A stretch of 64,000 nt of DNA from Natrinema sp. DC36 (GTDB taxonomy: Archaea; Halobacteriota; Halobacteria; Halobacteriales; Natrialbaceae): positions 4,030,001 to 4,094,000 of the forward strand of contig NZ_CP084472.1 of NCBI RefSeq assembly GCF_020405225.1, in the 5' to 3' direction. Below the pieces are notes generated by a model. It saw nothing but the letters and a program-made list of their open reading frames with translations, was not told the DNA's origin and did not search any database. How positions within the stretch are numbered: the stretch's first letter is position 1; each line of letters begins with the position of its first letter. Made by a program: the position numbers and the translations under genes. This document shows, in pieces, positions 10,161 to 17,862 of the stretch.

Positions 10161-11270
10161 TCAGTGCTCGGGTTCGACGGCCGCTCTATCCGCCCTATCC
10201 GATGTGGTCGGTGCGTCGATCAGTTCGCGCTCCGTTCCCGAAAGCTCGAGGGCGAACTCGCTCCCGAACGCCGACGCCGGCGTCTGGAAGCCCGCGGGAG
10301 TTCGGCTCCGGCCCTCGAGGACCCGTTCGGCGGCCGTCACCGCGGACTCGGCGGTCAGCGCGTAGGGATTCGGCGTTCGCAGGCGAGCACGCGCTCGTTG
10401 GCCGGTGGAATTGTCGGTGACCTCGCCCCAGACGACGGCGCTGCCGGTCGCCAACTGCCGTTCGTCCGGACCGTCGAGACGGGCGTCGATCAGTCGCTTC
10501 AGCAGTCCTTCGACGGGCCGGCGCTCGAGGAGCCACCCCATCGAATCGACGGCCGACAGTCCTCTCGTCGCCCACGACGGCGCGGCGGTGTAGACCTCGA
10601 CCGCCTCGATGCCGGTGGTGTGGGCCGCGGTGACGACATCGCCCCACGGGATCGTGACGGCGTGTTCGGGCCCGTCACCGAAGTCGATCTCGCGGGTTCG
10701 AAAGGCGGTCGGTACCTGAATGAGCCGCCCGTTCCGGCGCACGACGCCGCCGTTGCCGAGGTGCTCGACGAGCGTTTTGGCGGTGCCCCGCGAAAGCCCG
10801 CCGCCGCCCTTGATTCCGAGTCGTAACTCGTCGGCCTCGGGGAGTTGCTCCGAGAGAAAGGCAGCCAGACAGTCCGACGGCACGACGTCGAAACCGACGC
10901 CCGGCAGGAGGGTACAGCCCGCTTCTCGAGCCGCGGCGTCGCGCTGGCGGAGGAACTCGAACACCGAGAACTCACCCGTGATATCCAGATAGTCCGTGTT
11001 CGTCTCGAGGCAGGCCGCAACCAGCGCCTCGGCGGTGTCGACGAACGGCCCCGCGCAGTTCAGGACGGCGTCGAAACTCCCGAGCTGTGCGGCCGGATCG
11101 CCCAACTCGAGGTCGAACGTCCGCCCTTCGACGCCGAGCGCGTCGCTCTGTTCGGCGACTGCCCGGCCGTCGCGGCCGGCGACGACGGGCGAACCGCCTC
11201 GAGCGACGGCCTCGCGTGCGATCAGCCGCCCCGTGTAGCCGTAGGAGCCGTAGATGAGAAGGGAGTCCAT
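10161..11270 (-). CDS. Saccharopine dehydrogenase-family NAD(P)-binding oxidoreductase
   Basis: A 369-aa Rossmann protein of the saccharopine reductase / trans-acting enoyl reductase family. The nucleotide-binding N-terminus is LLIYGSYGYTGRLIAREAVA, with VVAGRDGRAVAEQS next, then VLNCAGPFVDTAEALVAACL and DITGEFSVFEFLR. Similar proteins act on lipid or saccharopine-like substrates; the substrate here cannot be told. It is a single gene divergent from the Rieske gene, sharing a roughly 95-bp promoter region. Confidence 0.85.
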   Translation of the reverse strand: MDSLLIYGSYGYTGRLIAREAVARGGSPVVAGRDGRAVAEQSDALGVEGRTFDLELGDPAAQLGSFDAVLNCAGPFVDTAEALVAACLETNTDYLDITGEFSVFEFLRQRDAAAREAGCTLLPGVGFDVVPSDCLAAFLSEQLPEADELRLGIKGGGGLSRGTAKTLVEHLGNGGVVRRNGRLIQVPTAFRTREIDFGDGPEHAVTIPWGDVVTAAHTTGIEAVEVYTAAPSWATRGLSAVDSMGWLLERRPVEGLLKRLIDARLDGPDERQLATGSAVVWGEVTDNSTGQRARARLRTPNPYALTAESAVTAAERVLEGRSRTPAGFQTPASAFGSEFALELSGTERELIDAPTTSDRADRAAVEPEH

Positions 11271-11366
11271 AGGCGGCCTTGGGCGGAGAGTGGTTTAAAC
11301 CTGAGTCAGACAGTGCTTGCTTGGTGTCGTAACGTTCAGGGCCACCGACCGGTAACGGACGCGGTG

Positions 11367-11828
11367 ATGGATGCAGGACGGATCACGGCGCTGTCGGACG
11401 TGCCCGACGACTCGACGGTTTGCTTTCGCGTGACCGACGAGTCGGGCGAGGAACGGGAAGCAATTCTCGTCACGAACGGCGTCACAGCGACGAACGGCGG
11501 GGAACGCGCCGGGGACGCGGCGGACGACCAGCCGGTCGCCTGCTGGCTGAACTACTGTCAGCACCTGACGCACATCAAACTGGACAAGGGGTCTGGTGCG
11601 CCGATGCGAGACGGGGAACTCATCTGTGCGAACCACGGCGCGTACTTCGAGGCCGACTCCGGCCACTGCACGTACGGTCCCTGCGAGGGCGCCTATCTCA
11701 CCGACCTCGAAGTCACCGTCTCCGAGGGCGATGTTTACCTGACCGACGAGGACTACGTGTTCGTTGGTCTCGGCCCGATCGAAAGCGACGATCTCGATCG
11801 GACCTCGAGTTCGAACGTCGAATTCTAG
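11367..11828 (+). CDS. Rieske [2Fe-2S] domain protein
   Basis: A 153-aa soluble Rieske ferredoxin-like protein. The cluster ligands are visible: C64-x-H66 in NYCQHLTHI and C87-x2-H90 in LICANHGAYF. A third cysteine pair lies in HCTYGPCEG. It lacks a membrane anchor or Tat signal, so it is cytoplasmic rather than a bc1-type subunit; an electron-transfer partner of an oxygenase or reductase is likely. The start was taken at the ATG giving MDAGRITALSDVPDDSTV, because the upstream reading frame runs through the divergent gene. Confidence 0.85.
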   Translation: MDAGRITALSDVPDDSTVCFRVTDESGEEREAILVTNGVTATNGGERAGDAADDQPVACWLNYCQHLTHIKLDKGSGAPMRDGELICANHGAYFEADSGHCTYGPCEGAYLTDLEVTVSEGDVYLTDEDYVFVGLGPIESDDLDRTSSSNVEF

Positions 11829-11874
11829 TCGGCGTTCTCGTCGACCGATGACGGGAGCCGGGGGACGATCGAAT

Positions 11875-11956
11875 ATAGTAGCCACTGAAAGTCAATACGC
11901 ACCTGATCGCACGACTGCGTTGTGATCAGCGTGTAAATTGCTTCAGTAACTACTAT
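11875..11956. repeat. 82-bp MITE-like element, copy A
   Basis: It begins ATAGTAGCCACTGAAAGTC and ends GCTTCAGTAACTACTAT, giving imperfect terminal inverted repeats (outer ATAGTAG/CTACTAT exact). The same-length element with better-preserved ends lies at 29075-29156. It has no coding capacity, so it must have been moved by a transposase supplied elsewhere. Confidence 0.75.
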
Positions 11957-12015
11957 CGGTGGCGTGAAATCGGATAGCCCCCGTCTGACCGACTGTGTGC
12001 TGGCTATCGGGGGTT

Positions 12016-12387
12016 CTAAGAGAGACCGTCCGGAGTGACCAGATCCCGTTCCTGATCGTACTCGAGCAGGCCGGCATCGACCAACCGCGGGAGGTGATCG
12101 TGGTAGAGCGAGAGATAGACTTCCTGGACCTGTTCGGCCGGAATGTCCGCCACGTTGAGTCCCGTTTCGCGGATCGCTACCTCCTCGGCCGCGTCCGGCA
12201 GCGTCAGTTCCTCGCCGTAGGTGTGCAGGACTGACAGGAGGAGTCGCCGACGCTGATCGGCAAGGAGTGCGAACGCGTCGTCGAGCGTTTCGGCCGATGC
12301 GTCGGGTGCGTCGTCTTCGTCGAGCCAGTCGAATGTTGCCCGTACGAACTCGACGGGGTCTCGCTCCGGGTGAGATCTGGAAGTCAT
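12016..12387 (-). CDS. DUF7344-type winged-helix protein
   Basis: A 123-aa presumed transcription regulator. The core reads LDDAFALLADQRRRLLLSVLHTYGEE ... YLSLYHDHLPRLVDAGLLEYD, the DUF7344 pattern also seen twice in the protein at 2581-3564. A short acidic N-terminus (PERDPVEFVRATFDWLDED) precedes the domain. The start is the ATG giving MTSRSHPERD; a 21-codon longer frame has no independent support. Target unknown. Confidence 0.8.
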   Translation of the reverse strand: MTSRSHPERDPVEFVRATFDWLDEDDAPDASAETLDDAFALLADQRRRLLLSVLHTYGEELTLPDAAEEVAIRETGLNVADIPAEQVQEVYLSLYHDHLPRLVDAGLLEYDQERDLVTPDGLS

Positions 12388-12581
12388 GTGTGCTCCGTGC
12401 TGCGCCGTTCTCGGGCGAACGTGACGGAAACCGACCGATAGGCGTTTCATCGGCCCGTGACGCCGCCGTTCGCTCGAGGGTTCCTATCGGGTTCTCGCCT
12501 GCACCCTAAATATTAGTGTCGAATCCGGCTGACAATTGTCACTCTCACTGGACAATCGGGAGCCGGTGACAGTCGGGGATC

Positions 12582-12872
12582 TCACTCGATCGTGAACGTC
12601 GGCTCGTCGACGGACTCGCTCTTGCAATCGGGACACCGCGAGGGCAAGTTCAGGAGGTCGTCGTAGTCGTCGAACCCGCAGTCTCGACACGTCGGCGGCG
12701 CGACGAGTAGCTGTTCGTCCGTCCCGTCGACCGACCTGGAGACGTGTTCGACGTGGCGGACTATCGCGTGCGGCGTCAGATCGAGTCGAACGGCCAGCTC
12801 GCTTGGCGTCGCCGGCTCCTCGCGGAGCGCGTCGGCGAGTTTCTGCCGCGTCGTTTCGTCGGCCTCGCGCAT
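12582..12872 (-). CDS. Small HTH regulator with C-terminal zinc ribbon
   Basis: A 96-aa protein. Residues about 5-45 form an ArsR-like winged helix start (TTRQKLADALREEPATPSELAVRLDLTPHAIVRHVEHV) and residues about 58-85 a zinc ribbon (CRDCGF ... RCPDCKSE). This matches a widespread haloarchaeal transcriptional regulator type. The ATG is preferred over a GTG 12 bp upstream. A single gene, divergent from the sugar nucleotidyltransferase. Confidence 0.82.
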   Translation of the reverse strand: MREADETTRQKLADALREEPATPSELAVRLDLTPHAIVRHVEHVSRSVDGTDEQLLVAPPTCRDCGFDDYDDLLNLPSRCPDCKSESVDEPTFTIE

Positions 12873-12996
12873 ACGTCTGCTCACGGCGCTCGCGCTTTTA
12901 TACTATCGGACGAGAGTCACCGACGCTCGGTCGCGAGACCGGTCCAGATCTTATGAAAGGACAAGTGACTTAGACCCCGCAGGTGAACACCGGCCC

Positions 12997-13971
12997 ATGA
13001 AGGCCGTCGTCCTTGCAGGCGGGTACGCGACGCGAATGTGGCCGATTACCAAACATCGGCCGAAGATGTTCCTCCCGATCGGCGAGTCGACCGTCGTCGA
13101 TCGCATCTTCGCTGAACTCGAGGCGGACGACCGGATCGACGAGGTCTACGTCAGCACCAATCAGCGCTTCGCCCCCGACTTCGAGGCCCATCTCGCGGAC
13201 AGCGAGTTCGACAAGCCCCAGCTCTCGGTCGAGGAGACGACCGAGGAAGACGACAAGTTCGGCGTCGTCGGCGCGCTCGCGCAACTGATCGACCGCGAGA
13301 ACGTCGACGACGATCTCCTGGTCATCGCCGGCGATAACCTGATCAGCTTCGCGGTCTCCGACTTCCTCGATTACTTCGAGGACCACGACGCCCCCACCCT
13401 CGCCGCCTACGACGTCGGCTCCCGCGAGAAGGCGAAATCCTACGGTCTGGTCGAACTCGAGGGCGACCGCGTCGTCGACTTTCAGGAGAAACCCGACGAT
13501 CCCAAGAGCACGCTCGTCTCGATCGCCTGCTACGCGTTCCCCCGCCAATCCCTGGATCTGCTCCCGACCTACCTCGAGGACGGCAACAACCCCGACGAGC
13601 CGGGCTGGTTCGTTCAGTGGCTGCAGAATCGCGAGGCCACCTACGCCTACACCTTCGAGGGCGCGTGGTACGACATCGGCACCCCCGAGAGCTATCTCGA
13701 CGCCGTCTCCTGGCACCTCGACGGCGAGTCGCTCGTCGCCGACTCGGTGACGCTCGAGGATACCGAAATCGGCGAGAACGTCCACGTGATGGGTGACGCC
13801 ACGCTCGAGGGAACGTCCCTCGAACACACGGTGATCTTCCCGAACGCGACGGTTCGGAACGGCGACATCCGCCGCTCGATCATCGATCAGGGGACCCACC
13901 TCGAGGACCTCGACCTCGCCGGGGCGCTCATCGGCGCGCACACGACGATCACGAACGGCGCGGAGCAGTAA
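12997..13971 (+). CDS. Sugar nucleotidyltransferase (glucose-1-phosphate thymidylyl/uridylyltransferase type)
   Basis: A 324-aa nucleotidyltransferase. The NTP-binding signature reads MKAVVLAGGYATRMWPITKH with the second Lys in RPKMFLPIGES; the metal-binding motif is VIAGDNLISF, and GAWYDIGTPESYLDA is typical of the family. The C-terminal 90 residues are hexapeptide-like left-handed beta-helix repeats (TLEDTEIGENVHVMGDATLE). It activates a sugar phosphate for glycan or S-layer glycoprotein synthesis. It is separated from clustered glycan genes, so the exact sugar is unknown. Archaeal TATA-like cttatgaaa lies upstream. Confidence 0.9.
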   Translation: MKAVVLAGGYATRMWPITKHRPKMFLPIGESTVVDRIFAELEADDRIDEVYVSTNQRFAPDFEAHLADSEFDKPQLSVEETTEEDDKFGVVGALAQLIDRENVDDDLLVIAGDNLISFAVSDFLDYFEDHDAPTLAAYDVGSREKAKSYGLVELEGDRVVDFQEKPDDPKSTLVSIACYAFPRQSLDLLPTYLEDGNNPDEPGWFVQWLQNREATYAYTFEGAWYDIGTPESYLDAVSWHLDGESLVADSVTLEDTEIGENVHVMGDATLEGTSLEHTVIFPNATVRNGDIRRSIIDQGTHLEDLDLAGALIGAHTTITNGAEQ

Positions 13972-14021
13972 CGCTGTTTTCGGATACACCGACGTCGGCG
14001 ATACAGCTATCAGTCCCCCGT

Positions 14022-14747
14022 ATGATATGTATGGTGAGACGCATGTGTCCCGACCAGGCGGTCCGGACGGTCCTCGAGCCGTACGCCGACGGCGTACCCC
14101 ACGCGGAACTCGCGCGAGACTTTCTCGAGTATCGGCGCTGGAGCGGCGACGAGCCGCTGTTGCTCGTCGCCGAGGCCGCGGCCGCGTCGACCGGTCAGGG
14201 CTTCGTCGACGGGATCAAACCGACCGTCGAGCGATTTCGCGACTCGTTCGTCGCGACCGACCGGGTCGACTCGTTCGCGGCACTGGCCGATCTCGACCGC
14301 GAGGACGAGGCCCTCGTCGCGGCGCTCGGCGCGCAGCGAAAGCGCGAGGTCCTCCTCGAGATCGCCCGCGCCCTCGCGGACCGGCCGGAAACGGACGATC
14401 TCGCGGCGCTCGTGGGGTGGGCCGCGACGGCCGACCACTACCGCTACGACGAGGAGCCGATCGGCTCGATCTCCGGCGTCGGTCTCGCGACGTTTCAGTA
14501 CCTGCGCCAGCTCGCCGGCGTCGATACGCCAAGACCGGATCCGACGGTCGAACGGCTGCTCGAGGCCGTCGACGCCGATCTCGAGCACTCGCCGATCGAC
14601 ACGTCGACGAACCGCCGGACGATCGCCTCCTGCGAGTGGCTCGCGTTCGTCTCCGACTACGGCCCCCTCGAGATCGATCGCATCGCGTGGTGGACTGCCA
14701 CCGAGCCGGCGGATCGCGAGGCGATTCTCGAGGCCGCTCGTGACTGA
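14022..14747 (+). CDS. HhH-GPD-like (DNA-glycosylase-fold) hypothetical protein
   Basis: A 241-aa protein, mostly helical. Near residues 155-185 the stretch ISGVGLATFQYLRQLAGVDT followed by PDPTVERLLEAV resembles the helix-hairpin-helix and catalytic-loop region of HhH-GPD base-excision glycosylases (G-x-G-x-x-T-A-x-x-L pattern, then an Asp). No Fe-S cysteine cluster is present. The start is ambiguous: in-frame ATGs lie at 14022, 14031 and 14043. Function as a repair glycosylase is an inference from this local resemblance only. Confidence 0.6.
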   Translation: MICMVRRMCPDQAVRTVLEPYADGVPHAELARDFLEYRRWSGDEPLLLVAEAAAASTGQGFVDGIKPTVERFRDSFVATDRVDSFAALADLDREDEALVAALGAQRKREVLLEIARALADRPETDDLAALVGWAATADHYRYDEEPIGSISGVGLATFQYLRQLAGVDTPRPDPTVERLLEAVDADLEHSPIDTSTNRRTIASCEWLAFVSDYGPLEIDRIAWWTATEPADREAILEAARD

Positions 14748-14801
14748 CTTCCAATCTTCCGAATCGTTCAGTGCCAGGAAACCACGTATCACGCCGAACC
14801 G

Positions 14802-15060
14802 GCCAACCGGCGTGCGGTGGCGCGCTGTCGACCGACCGAACGAGAGTGAGGCCGGTCGATACCACTGTGCGAGGGATGAGCGAACGCCGTCAGGCGTGAG
14901 CGTTAGCGCGGAACCTTCGGTTCCGCGAACCATGCGAACGGGCGCTGCGCGGCGCGACGCGCCGCGACTGTCGGGACGGCGCAGCCGTCCCGCAGCGCCC
15001 GTGAGCAGAAATCGGCTGGGGAGGGCGTGGCGATTCCCTGTTGCCACGGTAGCAGGACGC
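14802..15060. repeat. Long structured repeat, copy 1 (inverted relative to copy 2)
   Basis: About 259 bp nearly identical to the reverse complement of 25357-25623. It contains several perfect hairpins: GCGGAACC-ttc-GGTTCCGC, ACGCC-gtca-GGCGT, and a three-way arrangement in which GGGCGCTGC ... GCAGCGCCC encloses GCGGCGCG-a-CGCGCCGC and GGGACGGC-gca-GCCGTCCC. Frames reading through it are not credible genes. It is a non-coding palindromic element or structured RNA candidate. Confidence 0.85.
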
Positions 15061-15347
15061 TTCGTCTCACTCATTCTCACCAAAACATACTGTTCCATTC
15101 ACATCTCGAGCAGTACAGCTGTATCGCCGGCTCGTCACCGGAGTCACTCCACAGAACTAGTCACTGACTCATTCGACCGCCGTGAGATCCGCTCCCCCCG
15201 AGGCAGTTTCTGCCTCGTGGCCGGTCCACTCGAGGGGACCAGTCCCCTCGTCCGGGTGACTCAGTCTCGGAGAAACGGCACCATGACACGCCACGCGAGA
15301 TGGTCCGAACCCCCTAGCTTTACCGGTTTCCGGACGACTGCTCGCCT
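15061..15347. other. Non-coding region with two strong hairpins
   Basis: Between the structured repeat and the small ORF before the glycerate kinase no convincing gene is seen. Two perfect hairpins lie side by side: CGAGGCAG-ttt-CTGCCTCG at 15199-15217 and CGAGGGGAC-ca-GTCCCCTCG at 15231-15250. They may be part of a second repeat family or of an untranslated leader. Confidence 0.5.
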
Positions 15348-15488
15348 ATGCTCCGTATGGAAATCTCCTTTCGAACGGCGGATTCGAAGCCGTCGGCGAC
15401 GATGGGGCTGCTGCCTGTCGCGCCCGCCTCTCCCGTGAGCGGCGACGAGACGCGACCGCCGGTAACGGCCGCAGGTGATCTCGCGTGA
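15348..15488 (+). CDS. Small ORF translationally coupled to glycerate kinase
   Basis: A 46-codon reading frame (MLRMEISFRTADSKPSATMG ...) with GC-rich third positions, ending in a TGA that overlaps the GTG start of the downstream kinase as GTGA. No domain is recognised. It may be a genuine small protein or a leader that sets kinase translation; equally the kinase may simply be leader-coupled by chance. Confidence 0.4.
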   Translation: MLRMEISFRTADSKPSATMGLLPVAPASPVSGDETRPPVTAAGDLA

Positions 15489-16873
15489 TCGCTGATCGTG
15501 ATCGCCTCGCGTCGACCGCGGCTCGCGACGTCGCACTCGAGTGTCTCGAGGTCGGGATCGAAGCCGGCCATCCGCGAACGGTCGTCCGCGACGCCGTCTC
15601 GCTCGAGGGGGAGACCCTCCGTATCGCGGACGCGACGTACGACCTCAGCGAGTACGAGGAAATCGTCGTCCTCGGCGGCGGCAACGCCGCGGCACACGTC
15701 GCCGTCGCGCTCGAGACGATCCTGAGCGATCGGATCGACGGCGGTGTCGTCGTCACGGACGACCCGGTGGAAACCGAGCGCGTCGCGGTTCGCGAAGGTG
15801 ACCATCCCGTCCCGAGCGAGCGCGGCGTCGACGGGACGCGGGACGTGCTCGAGGCGGCCGACGCGGCGACCGAATCGACCCTCGTGCTGGCGGCGATCAC
15901 CGGCGGCGGCAGCGCGCTCATGCCCGCACCGGCCGGAGACGTCTCGCTCGAGGCCCTCCGGACGACGACCGACGCCCTGCTCGCGAGCGGGGCCGACATC
16001 GGCGAGATCAACGCGGTCCGCAAGCACCTCTCGGCGCTGAAGGGAGGCCGACTGGCTCGTCGCGCCGCGCCCGCGACGGTCGCCTCGTTAGTCCTGAGCG
16101 ACGTCGTCGGGAACGACCTGAGCGTCATCGCGAGCGGTCCCGTCGCGCCCGACGAGTCGACGTTCGACGAGGCGCTCAGAGTGCTCGAGCGCTACGGGAT
16201 CGACGCGCCCGACGCCGTCGCAAAGCACCTCGAGCGCGGCGCGGCCGGCGAGAGAGCCGAAACACCGGGTCCCGACGACCCAGTCTTCGACTCCGTCTCG
16301 AACCACGTCGTCGCCGACGGAATGACGGTGCTCGAAGCGGCCCGGGACGCGGCGGTCGAACGGGGGTACGAACCGCTCGTGCTCTCCTCGCGCGTTCGCG
16401 GCGAGGCCCGCGACGCGGCGACGACCCACGTCGCGATCGCGGAGGAAGTACGGGTCACCGGCACCCCCGTCTCACCGCCGGCCGTACTCATCTCCGGCGG
16501 GGAGACAACGGTGACGGTCCGAGGTGACGGGACCGGCGGGCCGAACCAGGAGTTCGCGACGAGCGCGGCGCTCGAACTCGAGGGCGGAGGCGGAGACGAG
16601 GGTGGAAGTAGAGACGGGGACGACGGCAGCGACGAAGCCGGAAGCAGCGGCGGGATTACGGTCGCCGCGGTCGACACCGACGGGATCGACGGCGCGACCG
16701 ACGCGGCCGGCGCACTCGTCGACGGGACGACCGTCGATGATGTCGATATCGCACGCGAGTCCCTCGCCGAAAACGACGTCTACCCGTATCTCGAGGCGCG
16801 CGAATCGCTCGTGTTCACGGGGCCGACCGGAACGAACCTGAACGATCTGCGGGTGCTGGTCGTCGTCGAATAG
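15485..16873 (+). CDS. gckA: Glycerate 2-kinase (MOFRL family)
   Basis: A 462-aa kinase phosphorylating D-glycerate to 2-phosphoglycerate. Conserved blocks are VLGGGNAAAHVAVALE, AAITGGGSALMPAPAG, EINAVRKHLSALKGGRLAR, LSDVVGNDLSVIASGPVAPD, the MOFRL domain ILISGGETTVTVRGDGTGGP, and the terminal TGPTGTNLNDLRVLVV. A short low-complexity Gly/Asp insert (about residues 365-390) interrupts the C-terminal domain. It uses a GTG start overlapping the stop of a small upstream ORF. It belongs to the haloarchaeal semi-phosphorylative sugar/glycerate degradation route. Confidence 0.92.
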   Translation: MIADRDRLASTAARDVALECLEVGIEAGHPRTVVRDAVSLEGETLRIADATYDLSEYEEIVVLGGGNAAAHVAVALETILSDRIDGGVVVTDDPVETERVAVREGDHPVPSERGVDGTRDVLEAADAATESTLVLAAITGGGSALMPAPAGDVSLEALRTTTDALLASGADIGEINAVRKHLSALKGGRLARRAAPATVASLVLSDVVGNDLSVIASGPVAPDESTFDEALRVLERYGIDAPDAVAKHLERGAAGERAETPGPDDPVFDSVSNHVVADGMTVLEAARDAAVERGYEPLVLSSRVRGEARDAATTHVAIAEEVRVTGTPVSPPAVLISGGETTVTVRGDGTGGPNQEFATSAALELEGGGGDEGGSRDGDDGSDEAGSSGGITVAAVDTDGIDGATDAAGALVDGTTVDDVDIARESLAENDVYPYLEARESLVFTGPTGTNLNDLRVLVVVE

Positions 16874-16874
16874 C

Positions 16875-17708
16875 TCACTTCCAGGGTTCCGCGTCCACCG
16901 TGAGCGCGTCGATCACGCGGCAGGCGTTCTTCGAGAACGTGCGCCGCAGCAGATCCTCCGAGACGTCGAGGGTAAGGATCTCCATGACCGCGACGTTGGG
17001 ATGGCAGGCGGGCGCGCCGCTCCCGAAGAACACCCGGTCGGGATGCTCGCGGAGCGCGCGCTCGAGTTGCTCGCGATACCGGACGAAACTCGTCTCGAGG
17101 TAGCAGTCGTCGTACTCGTCGAGCAGGTCGATCATCTCGCCCATCAGCGAGCGGTTCAGGGGGTGGCCGCCGAAGCGGCCGACGACGACGGGAAACGAGC
17201 GCTCGAGGATGGTCTCGGCGAGCGTTTCGGGGGGCGCGTCGACGCCGCCGCGGACGATCACCGGCAGGTTAACGTCCTCGAGTGCCGCGAGGATGTCGTC
17301 GTCGGGATAGTCGTCGATAGCGGGATCGAGGACGAACCCGTGAAAGCGGTCGTCGTACGCGTACTTCTCGACGTCACTCGGTGACGTGTGACGATCCTCG
17401 CGGCGACTGACGGCGTTGCGTAGTCGACCGGTCGCGTTCCGACCCGGCGTCTGGGAGCCGTTGATTCGGGCGAAGGCAACGAACGGCCGATCGACGCTGC
17501 GTCTGGCGACGCCGTTGTTCGGCGCGACGTAGCTCGTCTCCGGCCGCGACGGGGGGTAGACGACCGATCCGGTGATCCCCGCCTGGTGCATCTCCCGCTC
17601 GAGTCGATCGGCCGTGATCGTTCGGCTCCGGGACCCCTTGCTGCCGTCGGCCGCCGGCAGCCGCGTCGCGACGTCGACGACGCGAAACCCGTGTTCCAGC
17701 TCCAGCAT
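16875..17708 (-). CDS. Amidohydrolase_2-like protein lacking the usual metal ligands
   Basis: A 277-aa TIM-barrel protein of the amidohydrolase_2 (decarboxylase-like) family: residues FHGFVLDPAIDDYPDDDILA, VVVGRFGGHPLNRSLMGEM, NCYLETS-like YDDCYLETSFVRYREQLERA, and RVFFGSGAPACHPNVAVMEI. The family's N-terminal metal motif HxH would sit in VVDVATRLPAAD, where no His is present, and the usual GSD of the C-terminal Asp ligand reads GSG. This suggests a non-catalytic or differently active homologue. It converges on the kinase gene (one base between stops) and is divergent from the thermosome gene. Confidence 0.75.
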   Translation of the reverse strand: MLELEHGFRVVDVATRLPAADGSKGSRSRTITADRLEREMHQAGITGSVVYPPSRPETSYVAPNNGVARRSVDRPFVAFARINGSQTPGRNATGRLRNAVSRREDRHTSPSDVEKYAYDDRFHGFVLDPAIDDYPDDDILAALEDVNLPVIVRGGVDAPPETLAETILERSFPVVVGRFGGHPLNRSLMGEMIDLLDEYDDCYLETSFVRYREQLERALREHPDRVFFGSGAPACHPNVAVMEILTLDVSEDLLRRTFSKNACRVIDALTVDAEPWK

Positions 17709-17820
17709 TCACAGGTGTGTTCCGAGTCGACCTACATTTCCCTACCGGCTCTCGCTGCCACCGGCCTGTCGACGGTTCACACGCGCAATCGCCAGACGGA
17801 ACGGCGGTAGGAGGGAAAGA

Positions 17821-17828
17821 TTTATATA
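17821..17828 (+). promoter_or_regulatory. TATA box of the thermosome gene
   Basis: TTTATATA preceded by the purine-rich BRE-like gggaaaga, 35 bp before the ATG. This is one of the clearest archaeal core promoters in the window and fits a strongly expressed, heat-inducible chaperonin gene with a short leader. Confidence 0.75.
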
Positions 17829-17862
17829 GAAGTGCTGACGACATGGTTAGTGAGGAACAACG

